DNA from: Micavibrio aeruginosavorus EPB
Lineage (GTDB): Bacteria; Pseudomonadota; Alphaproteobacteria; Micavibrionales; Micavibrionaceae
NCBI RefSeq assembly: GCF_000348745.1
Contig: NC_020812.1
Location: 627,443-691,442 of the forward strand
Reading direction: 5' to 3'
Length of the DNA: 64,000 nucleotides
The translations under genes and the position numbers were made by a program. The notes under the pieces were generated by a model. It made no database searches, was not told the origin of the DNA, and saw only the letters and a program-made list of their open reading frames with translations. This document shows positions 27,870 through 36,700 of this stretch, one piece after another; position 1 is the stretch's first letter; each line of letters starts with the position of its first letter.

Positions 27870-28085
27870 TTAGAAAGTGCGTGGTTTGAACAGCGGTTCC
27901 CGCGCTGGTTTTGTCTCAACCGGAACCGGGCCAGCCTTGAACAGCGGGTCTTTCACGGTCACATTCGGGTATGGTTGCGGTACGAAACGGACGGGGGCTG
28001 CGTCGTGTTTTTCCGGGTTGGACATTGCGGCGGCTGTGGCAACGCAGAATGCAAGACCAACCAAGGTTTCTTTGACGTATTTCAT
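27870..28085 (-). CDS. Small exported hypothetical protein
   Basis: A 71-residue protein with a signal-like N-terminus (LVGLAFCVATAAAMS) and a Pro-rich mature part with two similar short segments (KDPLFKAGP and REPLFKPRT). Family unknown. It is flanked by two terminators, so it is a single-gene unit. Confidence 0.55.
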   Translation of the reverse strand: MKYVKETLVGLAFCVATAAAMSNPEKHDAAPVRFVPQPYPNVTVKDPLFKAGPVPVETKPAREPLFKPRTF

Positions 28086-28180
28086 GGGCAAAATCCTTCG
28101 TTCTTGGGGTTATAAGGATATTGCTCCCGACCCTAGCAATCGTGTTCGAAAAAGCGCAAGAAAATAAAATGGTGCAAAGA

Positions 28181-28207
28181 AAAACCCCGGCGGTTGGCCG
28201 GGGTTTT
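28181..28207. terminator. Terminator after rpsU
   Basis: AAAACCCCGG / CCGGGGTTTT around a 7-base loop, 33 bases past the rpsU stop on the minus strand. Confidence 0.88.
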
Positions 28208-28239
28208 AAAAACCTGCGCAATGCAGAAAGGTCGTGGGT

Positions 28240-28443
28240 CTAGCCCTCGCGGTCGCGGCGTTTACGCTCAACCTTGCGCCAACGACGCACGGCTTCAGCT
28301 TTTTCACGCTTGCGTTTTGCCGACGGCTTTTCAAAATCACGACGCATCTTCATTTCACGGAAAATGCCTTCGCGCTGCATCTTCTTCTTCAGAGCACGCA
28401 GAGCCTGTTCGACATTATTGTCGCGGACATGTACGCTAACCAA
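28240..28443 (-). CDS. rpsU: 30S ribosomal protein S21, TTG start
   Basis: A 67-residue basic ribosomal protein of the small subunit. [20 protein letters not shown] followed by [11 protein letters not shown] is the S21 signature, and the tail is Arg/Lys-rich ([20 protein letters not shown]). No ATG fits: the family length and alignment call for the TTG at 28443-28441, which has AAAGGGG with good spacing upstream. A GTG at 28452 abuts the ribosome site and the ATG at 28506 adds 21 unrelated residues. Confidence 0.93.
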   Translation of the reverse strand: MVSVHVRDNNVEQALRALKKKMQREGIFREMKMRRDFEKPSAKRKREKAEAVRRWRKVERKRRDREG

Positions 28444-28597
28444 CGAAATCACCCCTTTCTGATCAATAAGATGCCCGGTTTTAACGATTACGTGGGCGGA
28501 TAGCAAGGGGAAAATCCGCTATTTTCTTTACATAACTCCTGTGGGTGTGTTAGAACGCTTCCCAGAATTTCAAAAAGTTATAAGGAAAATCAGAGGG

Positions 28598-29575
28598 ATG
28601 CCGCCCGAAGCCAAAATAACGGCCATACACCGCCCAAAAGATTATGCCGCAATTTTTACAGCGGCGGCGCTGGGGTATGCCCCCCATGTGGCCCTGATTC
28701 TGATGGTTTTGGGCACGGGGGGTGTTGCCCGGCAGGCGGCAGCGGTTGCGGCTATGGCTGTGGCGGTTCATATCCCGTATGTCCGACAAATTCCCATGTT
28801 GGTGTCTCGTCTGTTCATACGGGCTTTTATCGTCAAGGGTGTCCAGAAACCTTCGCGGCGTCTGCGCGCGATTTTCAATGAGGTCACCAACGCGGCGGAT
28901 ATCAAGGGACTGAAAATTTATCAATATAATCGCGGCGTGATTCGCAACGCGATGGCATTCGGCAATGAAATTTATGTGGGTCAGGGGCTTGTCACCAGTT
29001 TAAATAGACGCGAACTGAAAGCCGTTATTGCGCATGAAATTGCACATTGTAAAACGCGTGATATCTCCGCCGGCATCGTTCAGTTTCTTCCTTATTCCAC
29101 CTCTATCATGCTGAACATTGGTGCGGTTTCTTTGTGTTTTCAGAATGTGCCGGGGCTGAGTTTGACCATGGCGTTTAGTGGCGTGGCCATGGCGGGGGGA
29201 TACTGCGCGTATCAAAAACTTGTGCGGGCTTTTGGTACACGCGTAATGGAATACCGCGCGGATCGCAATGCGCTGAACTTTACGCGCGATCCCATGGCGG
29301 CGGCGAAGGCGCACATTAAAATTTCTGGGATGGATGCGCAGAATGAAACGGGGGCGCAGAAAAACTGGTTTTATAAATTCAAAAAACTATTTCGCACGCA
29401 TCCCGATACCGAAGATCGCGTTCGCGCCATTCTTGCACACGGGCAGGCCTTGAAAGATGCAGGATTGTTGCCGGCGCGTTACGCCAAGCAGGATTTCAGC
29501 AAGCTTATGATGGATGGTGTGGATCTTCTTGCTGCACCCGCGAAGACTCCTGCAAAAAAGCTGGACATCGGCTGA
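28598..29575 (+). CDS. M48-family membrane metallopeptidase (HtpX-like)
   Basis: A 325-residue integral-membrane zinc endopeptidase. Two hydrophobic segments lie at about 18-65 and a hydrophobic hairpin follows the active site (about 155-205). The zinc site is HEIAH (about 146-150) with the third ligand in EYRAD (Glu about 218). The C-terminal RTHPDTEDRVRAIL is typical of M48. Relatives degrade misfolded membrane proteins. The start at 28598 follows GAGGG; the GTG at 28541 lacks a ribosome site. Confidence 0.88.
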   Translation: MPPEAKITAIHRPKDYAAIFTAAALGYAPHVALILMVLGTGGVARQAAAVAAMAVAVHIPYVRQIPMLVSRLFIRAFIVKGVQKPSRRLRAIFNEVTNAADIKGLKIYQYNRGVIRNAMAFGNEIYVGQGLVTSLNRRELKAVIAHEIAHCKTRDISAGIVQFLPYSTSIMLNIGAVSLCFQNVPGLSLTMAFSGVAMAGGYCAYQKLVRAFGTRVMEYRADRNALNFTRDPMAAAKAHIKISGMDAQNETGAQKNWFYKFKKLFRTHPDTEDRVRAILAHGQALKDAGLLPARYAKQDFSKLMMDGVDLLAAPAKTPAKKLDIG

Positions 29576-29631
29576 CCACTCCTTACAATCCCGTCTTATA
29601 AAAAATAAGAATAACAGGGATGGGACAGGTT

Positions 29632-30483
29632 ATGGCCACACGATTGGGATTGCCCAGATTGTTGCACACGTTCACGGAACAGGTCCGCGCCGGGGCCGAA
29701 GCCTATGATTTTTTCAGAAAACGCGACGGCCTGATTGACCGCACCCCGCCGGGAGATGGGCGGCCTGTCATGATCGTACCCGGTTTCGGGGCCAGTGATA
29801 TCAGCACCAAAATCCTGCGCGATTTTTTACGGGACAAGGGATACGAAGCCCATGGCTGGGGCGGTGGTTTGAACGCCGGGCCGAGCGACGGGGCCTTGCG
29901 CCAATGCCGCGAACAATTGGACATGCTGGCGAAAAAATTTCCGGGGCAGAAAGTGACCCTGGTCGGACATTCGCTGGGCGGCGTGTTTGCGCGTGAACTG
30001 GCTCGTGCGTTTCCGGACCAAGTGGATCAGGTGATTACGCTGGGCGCGCCATTCGGGGCCGATGACGACCATTCCGAATTGTCCGTGCGCGTTTTGTTGA
30101 AAGCATTCCATTTGCTTTATGGCGGTCGCCGCGATTTCGTCGGGCGTGCGCCGCTTACCGATCATTTGATGGAACCGCTGCCCGTGCCGACCACGGCGGT
30201 GTATTCGCAAAATGATGGCGTTGTGAACTGGCGCCAATGCATCACCGCCCCGGCGGACAATGCCGAGAATGTCGAAGTGCAATCCAGCCATATTGGTCTG
30301 GGCATGAACAAGCAATCCATCACCGTGTTGCTGGATCGTTTGAGCCAGAAGCCGGGCACATGGACCCCGTTTGATCGCGCGCAATATGCCGACCTGGGCT
30401 ATCCCCGGGAACAGGCGCACGAAACATACGACATGCCGTACCGCCCGAAACGCCCGCACGGTCCGCATTCAAAGGTGTTTTGA
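29632..30483 (+). CDS. Alpha/beta hydrolase, lipase/PGAP1-like
   Basis: A 283-residue hydrolase. The oxyanion region VMIVPGFGASD opens the fold, the nucleophile elbow is GHSLGG (Ser at about 115), and TLGAPFGADDD follows. The acid is likely in YSQNDGVVNW and the His in SSHIGLGMN, giving a plausible Ser-Asp-His triad. The layout is that of triacylglycerol-lipase/PGAP1-like esterases. There is no clear signal peptide, so it may be cytosolic. An ATG at 29620 adds four residues. The substrate is unknown. Confidence 0.85.
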   Translation: MATRLGLPRLLHTFTEQVRAGAEAYDFFRKRDGLIDRTPPGDGRPVMIVPGFGASDISTKILRDFLRDKGYEAHGWGGGLNAGPSDGALRQCREQLDMLAKKFPGQKVTLVGHSLGGVFARELARAFPDQVDQVITLGAPFGADDDHSELSVRVLLKAFHLLYGGRRDFVGRAPLTDHLMEPLPVPTTAVYSQNDGVVNWRQCITAPADNAENVEVQSSHIGLGMNKQSITVLLDRLSQKPGTWTPFDRAQYADLGYPREQAHETYDMPYRPKRPHGPHSKVF

Positions 30484-30490
30484 TTCTGTC

Positions 30491-32113
30491 TTAAGCCGCT
30501 TCGCGTCGCGCCTTTAAATTCAACGCCGCATCCAGCAGGGTGCGGGTGTAATCGGCCTGTGGATTGTCAAAGATGGTTCCGGCGTGGCCTTGTTCAACTA
30601 CTTTGCCATCCTTCATCACGATCAAATCATGCGCCATGGCGCGCACCACGCGCAGATCGTGCGATACGAACATATAGGCCAGGTTATGACGATCCTGTAA
30701 TTCACGCAGCAAATCGACAATCTGCGCCTGGACCGATACGTCCAGCGCCGATGTCGGTTCATCCAGCATCACGAATTTCGGTTGCAGAACCATGGCGCGG
30801 GCGATGGCGATGCGCTGGCGTTGGCCGCCGGAAAATTCGTGCGGGTAACGGTGGCGCGTATCCGGGTCCAAATGCACATCGCGCAAGGCGGCCACAACCA
30901 TATCTTCACGTTGCGATGCGCTGTAATCACGGCGATGGATTTCCAGACCCTCGCCAATAATCTGTCCCACACTCATCCGGGGGGACAGGGCGCCGAACGG
31001 GTCCTGGAACACGATCTGCATATCTTCGCGCAACGGGCGCATGGATTTGCGATCAAATTTTGAAATGTCGGTGCCGTTGAATTCAATCTGCCCGGTGGAT
31101 TGGATCAGGCGGAGGAGGGCGAGGCCCAGCGTGCTTTTCCCGCTGCCGGATTCGCCGACGATGCCGATGGTCTGGCCCTGTTTCACGGACAGGGACACGC
31201 CATCCACGGCGCGGACCCATTCGGTGGTCTTTCCGGCCCAGTTTTTCTTGCGCGGGAAATGCACGCGAATATCTGTGGCCTTTAAAACGGTTGGGGCGCT
31301 GTCATTCACCGCCGGCGGTGTAGAACGCGGACGGGCGGACAGCAACATGCGCGTATAATCATGTTTCGGCGCGTTGAACAATGTGGCGGCGGGTTCGTTT
31401 TCAACCATCAGGCCGTCTTTCATCACACAGACGCGATCGGCCATGCGTTCAACGATGGACAGATCGTGGGTGATCAGCAACAACGCCATGCCCAGACGAT
31501 TTTTCAAATCCTGCAACAATTCCAGAATTTGCGCCTGAACGGTGACATCCAGCGCCGTTGTGGGTTCATCCGCGATCAACAGGTCGGGATTATTGGCCAG
31601 CGCCATGGCGATCATCACGCGTTGACGCTGTCCGCCTGACAGTTGATGCGGATAGGCGTTCAGGCGGTCTTTCAGTTGCGGCAGGCCGACAAGGTCGAGC
31701 AGTTCGAGGATGCGGGCGCGGGCCTGATCCTTGCTCATGCCCTGATGCACAATCAGCACTTCGCCAATCTGGCGTTCAATGGAATGGAGCGGGTTGAGCG
31801 ATGTCATCGGTTCCTGAAAAATCATGCCGATTTTTGATCCGCGCAAAGCGCGCATCGCGTTTTCGCCCGCGCCGACCAATTCCTGTCCACGAAAACGGAT
31901 GGACGATCCCGCGCCATGGCTGGCCAGCGGATAGGGCAGGAGTTGCATGATGGACAACGCGGTGACCGATTTTCCCGATCCGCTTTCACCGACCAACGCC
32001 ACCGTTTCCCCGGCAGAGACCGAGAAGGACGCCTTTTTCACCGCGTGGGAGGTGCCCGACGGGGTGCGGAAATCGATGCTAAGATCTTGAATCTGTAAAA
32101 GGATGTCGCTCAT
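30491..32113 (-). CDS. yejF: Oligopeptide ABC transporter, fused double ATPase
   Basis: A 540-residue protein carrying two ABC ATPase domains in tandem (about 1-255 and 275-535). Each has Walker A (GESGSGKS), a signature (LSGGQRQR; FSGGQRQR) and Walker B with ADEPTTALD or LDEPTSALD. This fused form is typical of YejF, which energises uptake of oligopeptides and microcin C with YejABE. The permease genes are about 5 kb away (36701-38846) and the binding protein is at 46025-47833, so the system is split in this genome. Start at 32113; 32143 is also open. Confidence 0.92.
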   Translation of the reverse strand: MSDILLQIQDLSIDFRTPSGTSHAVKKASFSVSAGETVALVGESGSGKSVTALSIMQLLPYPLASHGAGSSIRFRGQELVGAGENAMRALRGSKIGMIFQEPMTSLNPLHSIERQIGEVLIVHQGMSKDQARARILELLDLVGLPQLKDRLNAYPHQLSGGQRQRVMIAMALANNPDLLIADEPTTALDVTVQAQILELLQDLKNRLGMALLLITHDLSIVERMADRVCVMKDGLMVENEPAATLFNAPKHDYTRMLLSARPRSTPPAVNDSAPTVLKATDIRVHFPRKKNWAGKTTEWVRAVDGVSLSVKQGQTIGIVGESGSGKSTLGLALLRLIQSTGQIEFNGTDISKFDRKSMRPLREDMQIVFQDPFGALSPRMSVGQIIGEGLEIHRRDYSASQREDMVVAALRDVHLDPDTRHRYPHEFSGGQRQRIAIARAMVLQPKFVMLDEPTSALDVSVQAQIVDLLRELQDRHNLAYMFVSHDLRVVRAMAHDLIVMKDGKVVEQGHAGTIFDNPQADYTRTLLDAALNLKARREAA

Positions 32114-32247
32114 ACCCCCATTGAAGCACACGGAACCCGCCAAAAACAGTCGAAATCTTAACAGGAATTAACCCTTTCCCCCGGAAAATCGGCTAGAATG
32201 GAGGCATACTGGTTTATTGAAGATCAAGGCCCTTCAGGATCAAGGCT

Positions 32248-32805
32248 ATGGCGACAGAAGTCGGAAACACCACACTCTATTCCGTTGAGGATCTGCTTTC
32301 GCGATCCAAGGCTGCTGCCGAATCCGGCAGCACGGCGGGTATGAGCAAAATCCAGAAAATGATTGCCGAGATGGAGAAGGGGACCACAGATACGGTCAAC
32401 CTGAGCCCTGTCGCGAAATTGTTGAAGCAGGAAGCCGCCGCGAAGCCGGATACATCCACGCCATACACCGAACAAGACTGGTATATCAACGCCAAGGTCG
32501 CGCAGTTGCAGGGCCAGTTGAACATGTATTCCACGCTGCCGGGACTGGACCCAACGGGCGCGATCATGCAATCGCTGGAAGATGAAATTTACGGGCTGGT
32601 TGAAAGCCAGCAAGCCAAACTGAAGGCATCGCAGGACGAAGCCGCCGCGAAGCAGGCCGAGCTGGACAAGCTGAATGCTGAAAAAGCCAACGCGCCGATA
32701 AGCGCCGAGAAAATGCTGGAGCGATCCAAGACATTGGCGTCGGGGCAGGAAATTAAAACCGAGCTGACCGACGCGGCCAAAAAGCTTCTTGATAAATACG
32801 CCTGA
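32248..32805 (+). CDS. Hypothetical protein, coiled-coil rich
   Basis: A 185-residue soluble protein without a recognised family. Residues about 85-150 are predicted helical with heptad-like Leu/Ala/Lys patterning (SLEDEIYGLVESQQAKLKAS; AAAKQAELDKLNAEKANAP). The N-terminus has VNLSPVAKLLKQ, a short motif also seen in some flagellum-related small proteins, but that is weak. It stands alone, divergent from yejF, with a clear terminator after it. Confidence 0.65.
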   Translation: MATEVGNTTLYSVEDLLSRSKAAAESGSTAGMSKIQKMIAEMEKGTTDTVNLSPVAKLLKQEAAAKPDTSTPYTEQDWYINAKVAQLQGQLNMYSTLPGLDPTGAIMQSLEDEIYGLVESQQAKLKASQDEAAAKQAELDKLNAEKANAPISAEKMLERSKTLASGQEIKTELTDAAKKLLDKYA

Positions 32806-32807
32806 TA

Positions 32808-32834
32808 AAAAACCCCCGCAAAAACGGGGGTTTT
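32808..32834. terminator. Terminator between 32805 and the GNAT gene
   Basis: AAAAACCCCCG / CGGGGGTTTT around CAAAAA, with T and A runs on both sides; it serves both convergent genes. Confidence 0.88.
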
Positions 32835-32843
32835 GTTTTGTGG

Positions 32844-33461
32844 TCATTGAGGCCCGAGCGTGCGGTGAACGAAATACACCGTGCGGGTGGCGTCTTCCGG
32901 GCTGGGGCCTTCGGCAACAATTGCAAAATCCTTGCGCAGGAAATTTTTCAAACTGTTTTCGTTGGTGGTGCGCAGGCGGGCGTGCAAATTTACCGTGCCT
33001 GTTTCGTGGGCATAGACCATCCATTGATCAATCATGCGGCCCATCAATCCATTGCCGCGATAATCCGGGTGGGTCATGACGGTGCCAAAAATGGAATGGG
33101 TGCTATGGTTTTGGTCTTGCGTGGCCAAAGCAGCGCAGAAAGCGGCCATCGGGGCGGTCTTGGTCCGAATGGTCGCCGCGCCAATCATCATACCGAATTG
33201 ATTAAAGATACCCAATGCGGCATTGCCCGTGGCAAAGAGGGCGCCAAAGTAAGCGGCGTCGCGCGGGATGATTTCCTGATCGGCGGCCAGATTTTGCAGG
33301 GTGATCAGGGCGGGGATGTGATCGGTATTCAGCCATTGCATCGTGTAGGCTTCGCCCGTTTTGGGCAGGAGACCGGACGTAATCACAGCGGGCGCATCCG
33401 AATCGCACGGAGCCAGGGGGGCAGCCAAAGGTACAAAGGCGCGCTTCAATGCTGTGTTCAT
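32844..33461 (-). CDS. GNAT-family N-acetyltransferase
   Basis: A 205-residue protein with a GNAT domain over about residues 60-190: FGTVMTHPDYRGNGLMGRMI is the beta4-alpha3 region with the acetyl-CoA pyrophosphate loop, followed by LHARLRTTNENSLKNFLRKDF. The target could be a small molecule or a protein N-terminus. It is not part of an obvious operon. Confidence 0.82.
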   Translation of the reverse strand: MNTALKRAFVPLAAPLAPCDSDAPAVITSGLLPKTGEAYTMQWLNTDHIPALITLQNLAADQEIIPRDAAYFGALFATGNAALGIFNQFGMMIGAATIRTKTAPMAAFCAALATQDQNHSTHSIFGTVMTHPDYRGNGLMGRMIDQWMVYAHETGTVNLHARLRTTNENSLKNFLRKDFAIVAEGPSPEDATRTVYFVHRTLGPQ

Positions 33462-33570
33462 GCGTCGGGTGTTTCTCCTTTATTATCGAAATTTTGCGAT
33501 GCGGGACCTTATACAAAACAGGGGCTTGGCGTCAAAATAAATTATGCCCCCGCAACCAAAAAAGATTGGC

Positions 33571-33603
33571 AAAAAATGGGGCCGCCCGGATGCGAGCGGC
33601 CCC
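33571..33603 (-). terminator. Terminator after the M20 gene
   Basis: GGGGCCGC / GCGGCCCC hairpin followed on the minus strand by ATTTTTT, 25 bases beyond the end of 33628-34821. Confidence 0.82.
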
Positions 33604-33627
33604 GTATGGGGTGTAAACCTGAAAAGG

Positions 33628-34821
33628 TTATTTCTTCAGAGGCATAGCCTCTTCGACCAGCGCGGAGAAATAGCTCATCCCAATGGGGATCAAATCGTCG
33701 TTGAAGTCATAGAACGGGCTGTGCAGGCCGTGGTTATGCGGGCTGGCCTGCTTCGTGCCTTGGCCCATGAAGACATAGGCGCCCGGCTTGACCTTCAGGA
33801 AGGATCCGAAATCTTCACCCCCCATGCACAAATCGGCCTTGGTGCTGACGTTATCCGCGCCCAGAATTTTGGCGGCGCAGGATGCGGCGAAGTGGGTTTC
33901 GGCTTCGGTGTTGATGGTGGCGTCGGTGCCGAAAATAAATTCGGTCATCTCGACCTTTGCCCCAAAGGTCGCGCCGATCCCGGCACAGATTTCTTCGATC
34001 CGCTTGCGGGCGAATTGGCGCATATCTTCGCTGAAGGAGCGAACGGTACCGGTCAGTTTCGCGCTGTCCCCAATCACGTTAAACGCGCCGGTGCCAACAT
34101 TGATGTTGGTGACGCTGACCACCAGCGGCTCAACAGGGGAGGCGTTCCGGCTGACGATCGTTTGCAGGGCGGTGACCAGTTGCGCGGCGCAGATGGCCGG
34201 GTCAATGGTCTTGTCCGGCATGGCGGCGTGACCGCCTTTGCCCGTGATTTCAATGACGAATTCATCAACGTTTGCCATCAATGGCCCAACGCGTGTTTCC
34301 ATCCGACCCAGCGGTAATCCCGGCCAGTTGTGCAGGCCGTAAACGGAATCGCACGGGAAATCGTTGAACAAGCCGTCCTCGATCATCTTGTCCGCACCGC
34401 GGCCGCCTTCCTCCGCCGGTTGGAAGATCAGATGGACCTTGCCGTCAAAGTTTTTCGTTTCTTGCAAATATTTCGCGGTGCCCAACAAGATGGCGGTGTG
34501 GCCGTCATGGCCGCATCCATGCATCTTACCCGGCGTTTTCGATGCCCAGGGCTGGCCGGATTTTTCGATGATGTCCAGCGCGTCGATATCCGCGCGCAGG
34601 CCGATGGTTTTTCCTGACTGACTGGATTGGCCTTCGATCGTGGCGACGATACCCGTGGTGGCATACCCGCGTTTGAACGAAATGCCCCATTCGGTCAGTT
34701 TTTGCGCGATCAGGTTGGATGCGAATTCTTCCTCATACGCGGTTTGCGGATTCTGGTGCAATTCACGGCGCAGGGCGGCGATTTCGTCTTTCATATCGGC
34801 GGCGCGGTTCAAAACGGGCAT
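33628..34821 (-). CDS. M20 amidohydrolase (hippurate hydrolase-like)
   Basis: A 397-residue M20D-type metallohydrolase that cleaves N-acyl or amide bonds of amino-acid derivatives. Features are IGLRADIDALDI, GCGHDGHTAILLGTA with metal-binding residues, FQPAEEGGRGADKMIEDG, the dimerisation domain (about 180-290), and MGGEDFGSFL near the end. The start at 34821 has GGAG six bases upstream; 34833 is also open. Single gene with its own terminator. Confidence 0.92.
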   Translation of the reverse strand: MPVLNRAADMKDEIAALRRELHQNPQTAYEEEFASNLIAQKLTEWGISFKRGYATTGIVATIEGQSSQSGKTIGLRADIDALDIIEKSGQPWASKTPGKMHGCGHDGHTAILLGTAKYLQETKNFDGKVHLIFQPAEEGGRGADKMIEDGLFNDFPCDSVYGLHNWPGLPLGRMETRVGPLMANVDEFVIEITGKGGHAAMPDKTIDPAICAAQLVTALQTIVSRNASPVEPLVVSVTNINVGTGAFNVIGDSAKLTGTVRSFSEDMRQFARKRIEEICAGIGATFGAKVEMTEFIFGTDATINTEAETHFAASCAAKILGADNVSTKADLCMGGEDFGSFLKVKPGAYVFMGQGTKQASPHNHGLHSPFYDFNDDLIPIGMSYFSALVEEAMPLKK

Positions 34822-34896
34822 TTGGGTCTCCATCTTTATTGAATGGGACCAATCATAGCCCTTTTTAGACGGTTTTCCAGCCCAAACGGACGGATT

Positions 34897-35634
34897 TTAC
34901 GGCTGTATCGCCAGCAAATCGCGGCGTTTCAGCGTCCCCGTCGCCATGGCCTCCAGCCGTTTGCGGGTCAGGCCGACATGATCCAGGGCGGAAAAATCAA
35001 CGGGGATCAGTGTTCCCGTTTTTTTGTTAATCAATCCACCTTGGTCCATGAAATCGAGCAGGATGCGCGCCTGATTTTTCAGCACGCCGGGCGTGGTTGT
35101 AAACCATTCCACGGGCAGGCCGCGTTCGGACGGGGCCAACCCTTCGTCGCAGAGGGCCTGCAAGGCGGTGGCTTTGTTTTTATCGGTCACGTGTTTCCAT
35201 TTAAGCCCGTTAAAAAATGTATGCAGCGATCCGCTGTTTGCCACATCAATTTCGGCAATGAACCGTTCGCCCGGGGCGGTGGTCCACCATTCCTTCAACG
35301 TCATTGCGGTGATGGCCAGACGCGCGCTGTTAAAACCGGGCAGACGGGCCAGTGTTGTGCCCACTTCCGTGTAACGGTGACGTTGTGATGATGTTTGGGT
35401 TTTGTCATGCACGTGATAGGTGGCGGTGACCGTCTGTGCCTCGCCCTGTTCATCGCTCAGGAACAGAACGCCGCCGCGGGCGAGGGCGTGGTCGATCACT
35501 GTGTGTTCGCGTTGCGCCACAAATCCGTTCGGGTCCGACACGTTTTTCACCGCCGGGTTGAACATATGCATCAAACGCGGGCGATCCGCCGCGCGTGAAA
35601 ATTCCAGTGTCAGTTTACCCGGTAGTGGCGGCAT
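34897..35634 (-). CDS. Acyl-CoA N-acyltransferase-like protein, copy 1
   Basis: A 245-residue protein homologous along its length to its neighbour at 35790-36593: YTEVGTTLARLPGFNSARLA here against WTEVGATHITLGGFNLSSFM, and LINKKTGTLIPVDFS against IVNHKTGQAVHLDLS. The order of strands and the E-G-x-F core suggest a GNAT-like N-acyltransferase fold, but no acetyl-CoA loop is clear. The start at 35634 is chosen by alignment with the neighbour and by GGGGAGA upstream; 35739 is also open. Confidence 0.65.
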   Translation of the reverse strand: MPPLPGKLTLEFSRAADRPRLMHMFNPAVKNVSDPNGFVAQREHTVIDHALARGGVLFLSDEQGEAQTVTATYHVHDKTQTSSQRHRYTEVGTTLARLPGFNSARLAITAMTLKEWWTTAPGERFIAEIDVANSGSLHTFFNGLKWKHVTDKNKATALQALCDEGLAPSERGLPVEWFTTTPGVLKNQARILLDFMDQGGLINKKTGTLIPVDFSALDHVGLTRKRLEAMATGTLKRRDLLAIQP

Positions 35635-35719
35635 GGCTGGTGTCTCCCCATTTGTGACGGGCGGTTGGTCCGCGCTTCGTCTTTTGTGGGGTTGAGTATA
35701 GGGGGATTCGGGGGCATGA

Positions 35720-35758
35720 AAAAGCGGCCCTTCATCCATATGGCGAAGGGCCGCTTTT
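35720..35758. terminator. Terminator between the two paralogues
   Basis: AAAAGCGGCCCTTC / GAAGGGCCGCTTTT, a 14-bp stem, downstream of 35790-36593 on the minus strand. Each paralogue therefore has its own transcript end. Confidence 0.9.
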
Positions 35759-35789
35759 CGTATTGATTATGCGAATATGAAGGCCTCTA

Positions 35790-36593
35790 TTACGGCTGCG
35801 GCACCGGGCCGGATTTTTTCGCCGTGGTGCGTTTGGGCATCTGGGTCGCGGCCCAGTCAATATTCTGGTTTGCAGCCGGGTCCAGCAGGACGGCGGACAC
35901 CGGACCGGTGGCGATGTTTTCCAACGCCTTGCGACGGGTTTTCAACCACCCCATTTCGCTCAGATCCAGATGAACGGCTTGGCCCGTTTTATGATTGACG
36001 ATTTTCGGGTTGTCCATGGTCTCCAGCAACAGCTTGGCCTGTTGCGGCAGGGTCTTGGTCGTGCAACGCAGCCAGTCAAGCAGATGCTCTTCATGGCGGA
36101 ACCCGGTGGAATCCCACAAATCATCGTTCGGAACGAAGAAGTCCCAGCCGATGACCTTGCTCAGCAATGTGCTGGCCTTGCTGTTGGTTTTGTAAATGTC
36201 GGCAAAGAAAAACTGAACCGGCGGACGTTTGAACATTTCGTTCATAATCTGGGCGCTGACCATAAAGGAGGACAGGTTGAATCCACCCAATGTGATGTGC
36301 GTGGCACCCACTTCGGTCCACGCGGCTTTCTTGGTCGGGGCTTTCTTCGCCGGATCGATATTGTGGCTCAGTGCGATTGAGGATGCAACGGGCTGACCAT
36401 TGTCCTTGTTCAGGAACAGGATCACGCGACCATCGGCCGTATATTTATCCAGCATCGTTTGATCACGGTCGTCGACGAATTCATGTTTAAAGGTGCCGTA
36501 AAAATCACGCACCATTTGTTCATCACCCGGTTTGGACATACGCACCACCAGGTGCAGGTCGGCGGGTTGGTTAAATTCGTTTGTCAGCGTCAT
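35790..36593 (-). CDS. Acyl-CoA N-acyltransferase-like protein, copy 2
   Basis: A 267-residue protein, tandem paralogue of 34897-35634 (see matched segments there). The region about 95-165 (WTEVGATHITLGGFNLSSFM; PPVQFFFADIYKTNSKASTL) looks like the conserved core. The C-terminus ends in a basic Pro-rich tail (RTTAKKSGPVPQP). No signal peptide. Function unknown. Confidence 0.68.
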   Translation of the reverse strand: MTLTNEFNQPADLHLVVRMSKPGDEQMVRDFYGTFKHEFVDDRDQTMLDKYTADGRVILFLNKDNGQPVASSIALSHNIDPAKKAPTKKAAWTEVGATHITLGGFNLSSFMVSAQIMNEMFKRPPVQFFFADIYKTNSKASTLLSKVIGWDFFVPNDDLWDSTGFRHEEHLLDWLRCTTKTLPQQAKLLLETMDNPKIVNHKTGQAVHLDLSEMGWLKTRRKALENIATGPVSAVLLDPAANQNIDWAATQMPKRTTAKKSGPVPQP

Positions 36594-36700
36594 TGCGCTT
36601 GCTCCCGATTCGTTATGTTTATTTGGGACGCGGACTTTAGGCGAGGGCAGGTCCGTCCGTCAAATTTAGACTGTGCGCTGCAATAATCTTTTGATTTTGC

